NCBI GenBank assembly: GCA_030039135.1
Contig: JASHQN010000031.1
Span: forward strand, 1 to 9,579
Origin: Thermoplasmata archaeon
Lineage (GTDB): Archaea; Thermoplasmatota; Thermoplasmata; Lutacidiplasmatales; UBA184
Reading direction: 5' to 3'
Length of the DNA stretch: 9,579 bases
Shown here: positions 7,265 through 9,579 of the stretch, piece by piece
How the letters are laid out: every line of letters starts with the position of its first letter
Numbering within the stretch: position 1 is the first letter of the stretch
Notes under the pieces: model-generated
Databases searched by the model: none
What the model saw: only the letters and a program-made list of their open reading frames with translations
Told to the model about the DNA's origin: nothing
Position numbers and translations under genes: made by a program

Positions 7265-7308
7265 GGCCGCTGCGCCGTCGCTGCGGTCCGCACCGGCGCA
7301 GCGCGGCC
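7265..7308. other. Strong GC hairpin after the GT2 gene
   Basis: Positions 7265-7277 pair with 7294-7308 over 13 base pairs, with a two-base bulge at 7301-7302 and a 16-base loop. The loop can itself fold, with TGCG at 7282-7285 pairing with CGCA at 7289-7292. It begins 17 bases past the GT2 stop and ends 24 bases before the next gene's TATA box. It could end or stabilise the GT2 transcript. There is no following T tract, so a factor-independent terminator is not clear. Confidence 0.5.
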
Positions 7309-7331
7309 GCACGACGTCGGTGCACGGAAAC

Positions 7332-7337
7332 ATATTT
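7332..7337 (+). promoter_or_regulatory. TATA box of the zinc-finger gene (leaderless)
   Basis: ATATTT is preceded by the purine-rich GGAAAC, which resembles a TFB recognition element. It is centred 28 bases before the ATG at 7363. No Shine-Dalgarno lies before that ATG. The element and the ATG together indicate an independent leaderless transcript. Confidence 0.65.
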
Positions 7338-7362
7338 CGACTAAGGCTCGTTAGCGGCCCAC

Positions 7363-7524
7363 ATGGCGGGTTCAGGCAGCGTGGGAGGCCGGCCGGGCGA
7401 ACTGATGCTCTATCGATGTCTCGTGTGTGGGTTCCAGACCCTCAAGACCACCGAGATAACCGAGCACCTGATGAGCCACGCCGAGGCCGCCAAGTACACC
7501 TTTTCCAGCGTGATCAAGGACTAG
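7363..7524 (+). CDS. Single C2H2 zinc-finger small protein
   Basis: This 53-residue protein has residues 1-14 Gly-rich, followed by one zinc finger. Cys19 and Cys22 (in CLVCGF) and His35 and His39 (in EHLMSH) give Cys-x2-Cys-x12-His-x3-His, the exact spacing of classical eukaryotic-type C2H2 fingers. A hydrophobic Leu lies before the first His, as the fold requires. The rest (AEAAKYTFSSVIKD) is a short C-terminal segment. Such proteins bind zinc and may contact DNA, RNA or a protein partner; a regulator is likely but unproven. The ATG at 7363 is set by the TATA box 28 bases upstream. An in-frame ATG at 7405 (residue 15, just before the finger) is the alternative. The gene stands alone between the GT2 gene and a convergent hydrolase gene. 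Confidence 0.8.
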   Translation: MAGSGSVGGRPGELMLYRCLVCGFQTLKTTEITEHLMSHAEAAKYTFSSVIKD

Positions 7525-7681
7525 AGGGGACGAGCGGTCCGGGCCAACACCCGCGCCACCGTTGGACGGGGCGCAAGGGACGCAACGAGCGAGGTCCCCG
7601 CACCGAGTCACGCAAGACCCCCGGGCCCATCTTGCCCATACGTCCCGCGGGAGCCGCTGCGTGCGGACGTCAGCTGAGGTG

Positions 7682-8605
7682 CTACCCTCGGCGGCGGCGG
7701 TCCACGAGCCACTGCCGGGCGAACTTGAGATTCCCCTCGAGGCTCACGGAACCCTCCCACCGCCGTAGGGACATGGGAAGGGGCGCTTGTTCTCTCCCTT
7801 CGGCCGCCGCGAGGACGCCCGAGAGGTAGTCCCGGCACTCTTGAACCCGGCCGAGCGGAATCACCGGGCCATGACCCGGCACGACCCGCTCAGGAGCGAG
7901 CTTCTCGATGTCGTCGAGGACCGTTTGCCAATGCTCCGGATCGCCGGATTGCATGCTCGGCTGGACCCCGATGCATACGAGGTCTCCGGCGAAGACCAAT
8001 CGCTCGCGGGGCAGGTGGAGGATCGCGTCCGCCTCGGTGTGCCCCTTTCCGAAGCAGATGAGCTCCGCGCCCCGGGTGCCGGGGAGCCGCTGCCGCGTCT
8101 CGAACGTGAGGTCCGGAGGAGTGACCGACACGTTTCCGGCGTCCTGGAGCAGCGCCCGGTTGATCTGGAGGACCAGATCTAGATCCCGCTGCGCGTCCGC
8201 GGAGGGCATCGCGGCTCGTTGGCTCTCCAGCCCGCGGATCTCCTTGTCAAGCTCGGAGATCCTCAGCTCAGCCATCAGCTCGTCGCGCTTCTCGAGAAGG
8301 ATCTCCCTCGTTCGTCGCGTGCCCCAGATCGGGATCGCGGCAAACGCCTGGTTGCCGAGGGAGTGGTCGAGGTGCCAATGACTGTTGGCCGCCAGGGCGG
8401 GCGGACGTCCGAACGTCCGAACGGTCCCGTCCCAAAGCTCGCGGGCCGACTGTCGGGTGAGGCTCGTGTCGAACACGATCGGGGGGCCGCCGAGATCGAC
8501 CAGGCCCGAGTTGCAGACCCCCACTCCGTCAGGCCGAGCGATCGCGGCGAGCACCCCCTCGTCCAGCGACTCGAACGCGTAGCTCGCAAGGGGCGCAGCG
8601 CTCAC
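7682..8605 (-). CDS. Metallo-beta-lactamase-fold hydrolase
   Basis: This 307-residue protein has the full metal-binding set of the MBL fold. It includes HWHLDH at 76-81 (His76, His78, Asp80, His81), His189 in GKGHTEAD (186-193), Asp208 in FAGD (205-208) and His245 in PGHG (243-246). A two-metal hydrolase is expected, glyoxalase II-like or lactamase-like; the substrate is not evident. It has no signal peptide, so it is probably cytoplasmic. About 107 residues separate HWHLDH from the next His ligand. The middle of this span (98-155) is highly charged and helical, with many Glu, Arg and Leu, and looks like an inserted helical hairpin. The start is GTG at 8605: the frame is open upstream only to the stop at 8647 and has no other ATG or GTG. 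It is convergent with the zinc-finger gene, 157 bases apart, and 126 bases after the small membrane-protein gene. Confidence 0.9.
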   Translation of the reverse strand: MSAAPLASYAFESLDEGVLAAIARPDGVGVCNSGLVDLGGPPIVFDTSLTRQSARELWDGTVRTFGRPPALAANSHWHLDHSLGNQAFAAIPIWGTRRTREILLEKRDELMAELRISELDKEIRGLESQRAAMPSADAQRDLDLVLQINRALLQDAGNVSVTPPDLTFETRQRLPGTRGAELICFGKGHTEADAILHLPRERLVFAGDLVCIGVQPSMQSGDPEHWQTVLDDIEKLAPERVVPGHGPVIPLGRVQECRDYLSGVLAAAEGREQAPLPMSLRRWEGSVSLEGNLKFARQWLVDRRRRG

Positions 8606-8635
8606 CGGGACACCGGAGGCTACACGCCCGGGCTC

Positions 8636-8647
8636 GATTTGACTCTA
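8636..8647 (-). promoter_or_regulatory. Possible promoter of the MBL gene
   Basis: The minus strand reads TAGAGTCAAATC, the only AT-rich patch between the two genes. It is centred about 36 bases before the GTG at 8605, giving a short leader of roughly nine bases. This is further than the 26-28 seen at the leaderless genes, so support is weak. Confidence 0.3.
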
Positions 8648-8681
8648 CGCGCTGGGGCCGGTGGAGCCCTCTCGTTCCGCA

Positions 8682-8710
8682 GGGCACGGGTTCGTGCTCG
8701 TCGGCGAGCA
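8682..8710. other. Two overlapping, mutually exclusive hairpins
   Basis: GCACG at 8684-8688 pairs with CGTGC at 8693-8697 around a four-base loop, and the stem can extend to 8682 and 8699. TGCTCG at 8695-8700 pairs perfectly with CGAGCA at 8705-8710. The arms share 8695-8699, so only one stem can form at a time. They lie between the membrane-protein stop and the MBL promoter region, and may mark the end of the membrane-protein transcript. Confidence 0.3.
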
Positions 8711-8731
8711 GAGAAGCGGGACGGAATCAGC

Positions 8732-9013
8732 CTAGTTCTCGGCCGCTCGCTCGTTGGCGGCGGTTTCGGGCCGACGAAGCTCGATCCAGATACCGAGCAC
8801 GAGCAATCCCGCCGCAGCTACCGCGGTGAGGACAACGTAGAAGAGGTCCGGCCACGAGAGCACACTCAGAAGCGCAAGGATCGCGACGCCGATGAACAGC
8901 CAGCCTCGAAAACGGCCCTGGTCCATGTCCGAGACCGTCTTGGGACGCATCGCGCTCAGGGCGATGGCGGCCTTGCCCCCCACCCCACTCCCTGCTCCAG
9001 CGACCATCTTCAT
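8732..9013 (-). CDS. Small two-helix membrane protein, function unknown
   Basis: This 93-residue protein belongs to no family I recognise. Residues 1-36 are polar and Gly/Ala-rich at first, then basic (RPKTVSDMDQGRFRG). Two hydrophobic helices follow, about 38-53 (LFIGVAILALLSVLS) and 58-77 (FYVVLTAVAAAGLLVLGIWI), separated by a short WPD turn. The tail (80-93) is charged. This fits a helical hairpin with both ends on the same side of the membrane. The ATG at 9013 is supported by a TATA-like element 26 bases upstream. In-frame Met codons at residues 3, 22 and 30 are possible but lack that support. It precedes the MBL gene on the same strand by 126 bases. Co-transcription is possible, but the gap holds its own promoter-like patch and hairpins. 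Confidence 0.7.
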   Translation of the reverse strand: MKMVAGAGSGVGGKAAIALSAMRPKTVSDMDQGRFRGWLFIGVAILALLSVLSWPDLFYVVLTAVAAAGLLVLGIWIELRRPETAANERAAEN

Positions 9014-9034
9014 GGAACGTTAGCCGATCGCTCC

Positions 9035-9042
9035 GTTAATAG
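9035..9042 (-). promoter_or_regulatory. TATA box of the small membrane-protein gene (leaderless)
   Basis: The minus strand reads CTATTAAC, centred 26 bases before the ATG at 9013. No Shine-Dalgarno is seen before the ATG. The spacing matches the other leaderless genes of the window. Confidence 0.6.
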
Positions 9043-9084
9043 TCCCAGGTGAAGCGGGGATGACCCGTGCCCGAGGAGCTCGCT

Positions 9085-9114
9085 CCGCCGCGCGAGGGGA
9101 GAACGCGCGGACGG
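9085..9114. other. GC-rich hairpin upstream of the last gene
   Basis: CCGCGCG at 9088-9094 pairs with CGCGCGG at 9104-9110 around a nine-base purine-rich loop. Three more pairs (9085-9087 with 9112-9114) form if A9111 bulges out. It lies in the 201-base gap between divergent genes, 100 bases before the ATG at 9215. The role is unknown, and it may simply reflect high GC. Confidence 0.3.
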
Positions 9115-9159
9115 CGCCAACCCTCGGCTCGGGTCCCTCCCTTTCCCACGCGGAACCCC

Positions 9160-9173
9160 TACACCTATCTACC
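9160..9173 (+). promoter_or_regulatory. Weak TATA-like patch upstream of the last gene
   Basis: The sequence around CCTATCTA is the only relatively AT-rich spot before the ATG at 9215. It is centred about 48 bases upstream, which would give a leader of about 20 bases. No strong Shine-Dalgarno follows, only GGGGCGAGAAGAG. Confidence 0.25.
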
Positions 9174-9214
9174 CGGGGTCGGATGCGGCCCAGCAGCCGC
9201 AGGGGCGAGAAGAG

Positions 9215-9579
9215 ATGGCAGAGGAGTTGCTCTACGAGGTCCGAGAGAAGGCGACGTCGGTGACGATCAAGGAGTTCTCGTCGGAAGGAGCGCGGGTGAC
9301 GTTCAACTTCCAAGGAGAGGTGAAGGGGCGGTACAGCGGCAATCGAATGGAGACCGCCGATGCCCTCCTCAAGCCCGACGGTACGGGGGAGTTCGAAGTG
9401 CGCGCGCTTGACCAGACCGCTCAGGGCGATCTCATCATGGTGGCCGCCAAGGGCAAGACGACGCAGACCGGTCCGACAACGATCCGAATCGAGGCAGCGG
9501 GCGGGTTCCGGACCAGCTCGAAACCGCTGGCGTGGCTGAATACGACGAAAGCCCGCGCGGAAGGGACCTTCAACCCCGT
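9215..9579 (+). CDS. Unknown small beta-rich protein, cut by window end
   Basis: The frame runs from ATG at 9215 for 121 codons without a stop and leaves the window. It begins MAEELLYEVREKATSVTIKE and alternates polar and hydrophobic residues in strand-like runs. Examples are ARVTFNFQGEVKGRYSG (26-42), GTGEFEVRALDQT (56-68), GDLIMVAAKGK (71-81) and TTIRIEAAGGFRTSS (88-102). There is no signal peptide and no Cys, so a cytosolic all-beta protein is likely. The pattern resembles small barrels such as DUF3224 or the allene-oxide-cyclase-like group, but I cannot assign it. The last visible residues (KARAEGTFNP) look like a closing strand, so the protein may end soon after. The coding frame is supported by GC-rich third positions. 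Transcribed divergently from the small membrane protein. Confidence 0.65.
   Translation, partial: MAEELLYEVREKATSVTIKEFSSEGARVTFNFQGEVKGRYSGNRMETADALLKPDGTGEFEVRALDQTAQGDLIMVAAKGKTTQTGPTTIRIEAAGGFRTSSKPLAWLNTTKARAEGTFNP

Noticed and set aside
6016..7293. Minus-strand open frame of 425 codons opposite the GT2 gene
   Set aside because: The plus strand has the complete GT2 motif set. The antisense translation is charged and featureless.
7245..7829. Plus-strand open frame of 194 codons overlapping the zinc-finger gene
   Set aside because: It crosses the GC hairpin and the zinc-finger gene in another frame, has no domain, and its start overlaps the GT2 stop without a Shine-Dalgarno.
8219..9052. 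Plus-strand open frame of 277 codons opposite the MBL and membrane-protein genes
   Set aside because: Antisense to the HWHLDH-containing gene and to a promoter-supported membrane protein, with biased hydrophilic composition.
9060..9263. Plus-strand open frame of 67 codons before the last gene
   Set aside because: Arg-rich with no motif; it covers a GC hairpin and overlaps the better supported frame at 9215.
1..9579. CRISPR array, insertion sequence, tRNA or rRNA genes
   Set aside because: I saw no regularly spaced direct repeats, transposase motifs, terminal inverted repeats, tRNA arms or rRNA signature stretches on either strand.

Overview
The window looks like chromosomal DNA from a GC-rich archaeon. 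The main support is a repeated promoter pattern. Four start codons (811 and 9013 on the minus strand, 6073 and 7363 on the plus strand) each have a short AT-rich, TATA-like patch centred about 26-28 bases upstream. That is the spacing expected for leaderless archaeal transcripts. The three minus-strand genes between 5892 and 854 instead have purine-rich Shine-Dalgarno sequences 9-11 bases before GTG starts. A DUF2079 membrane protein and a tiny single C2H2 zinc-finger protein fit the same picture. A high-GC member of Thermoplasmatota is my best guess, but there is no rRNA or marker gene to prove it.

Layout. Positions 1-370 hold no gene I can support, only one hairpin and a TATA-like palindrome. 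A VOC-fold (glyoxalase-like) protein follows at 371-811 (-) with its own promoter. Then comes a tight minus-strand operon, read from right to left: a GT4-type glycosyltransferase (5892-4531), a large DUF2079 membrane protein with a C-terminal beta-sandwich (4541-1980), and a second GT4-type glycosyltransferase (1957-854). The first two genes overlap by 11 bases and the last two are 22 bases apart. A GT2 glycosyltransferase (6073-7248, +) is transcribed divergently from a shared 180-base region. After it come a strong GC-rich hairpin and a 53-residue C2H2 zinc-finger protein (7363-7524, +). To the right are a metallo-beta-lactamase-fold hydrolase (8605-7682, -), a two-helix membrane protein (9013-8732, -), and a plus-strand gene of unknown function cut by the window end (9215-9579).

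How the genes work together. The three soluble glycosyltransferases and the GT-C-like membrane protein form a likely cell-surface glycan locus. The cytosolic enzymes would build a lipid-linked or nucleotide-sugar-derived glycan. The DUF2079 protein, with a reactive first loop and a roughly 300-residue extracytoplasmic C-terminal part, would act on the outer side of the membrane. This role is inferred from families and gene order. The VOC, MBL, zinc-finger and small membrane proteins appear to be independent single-gene units.
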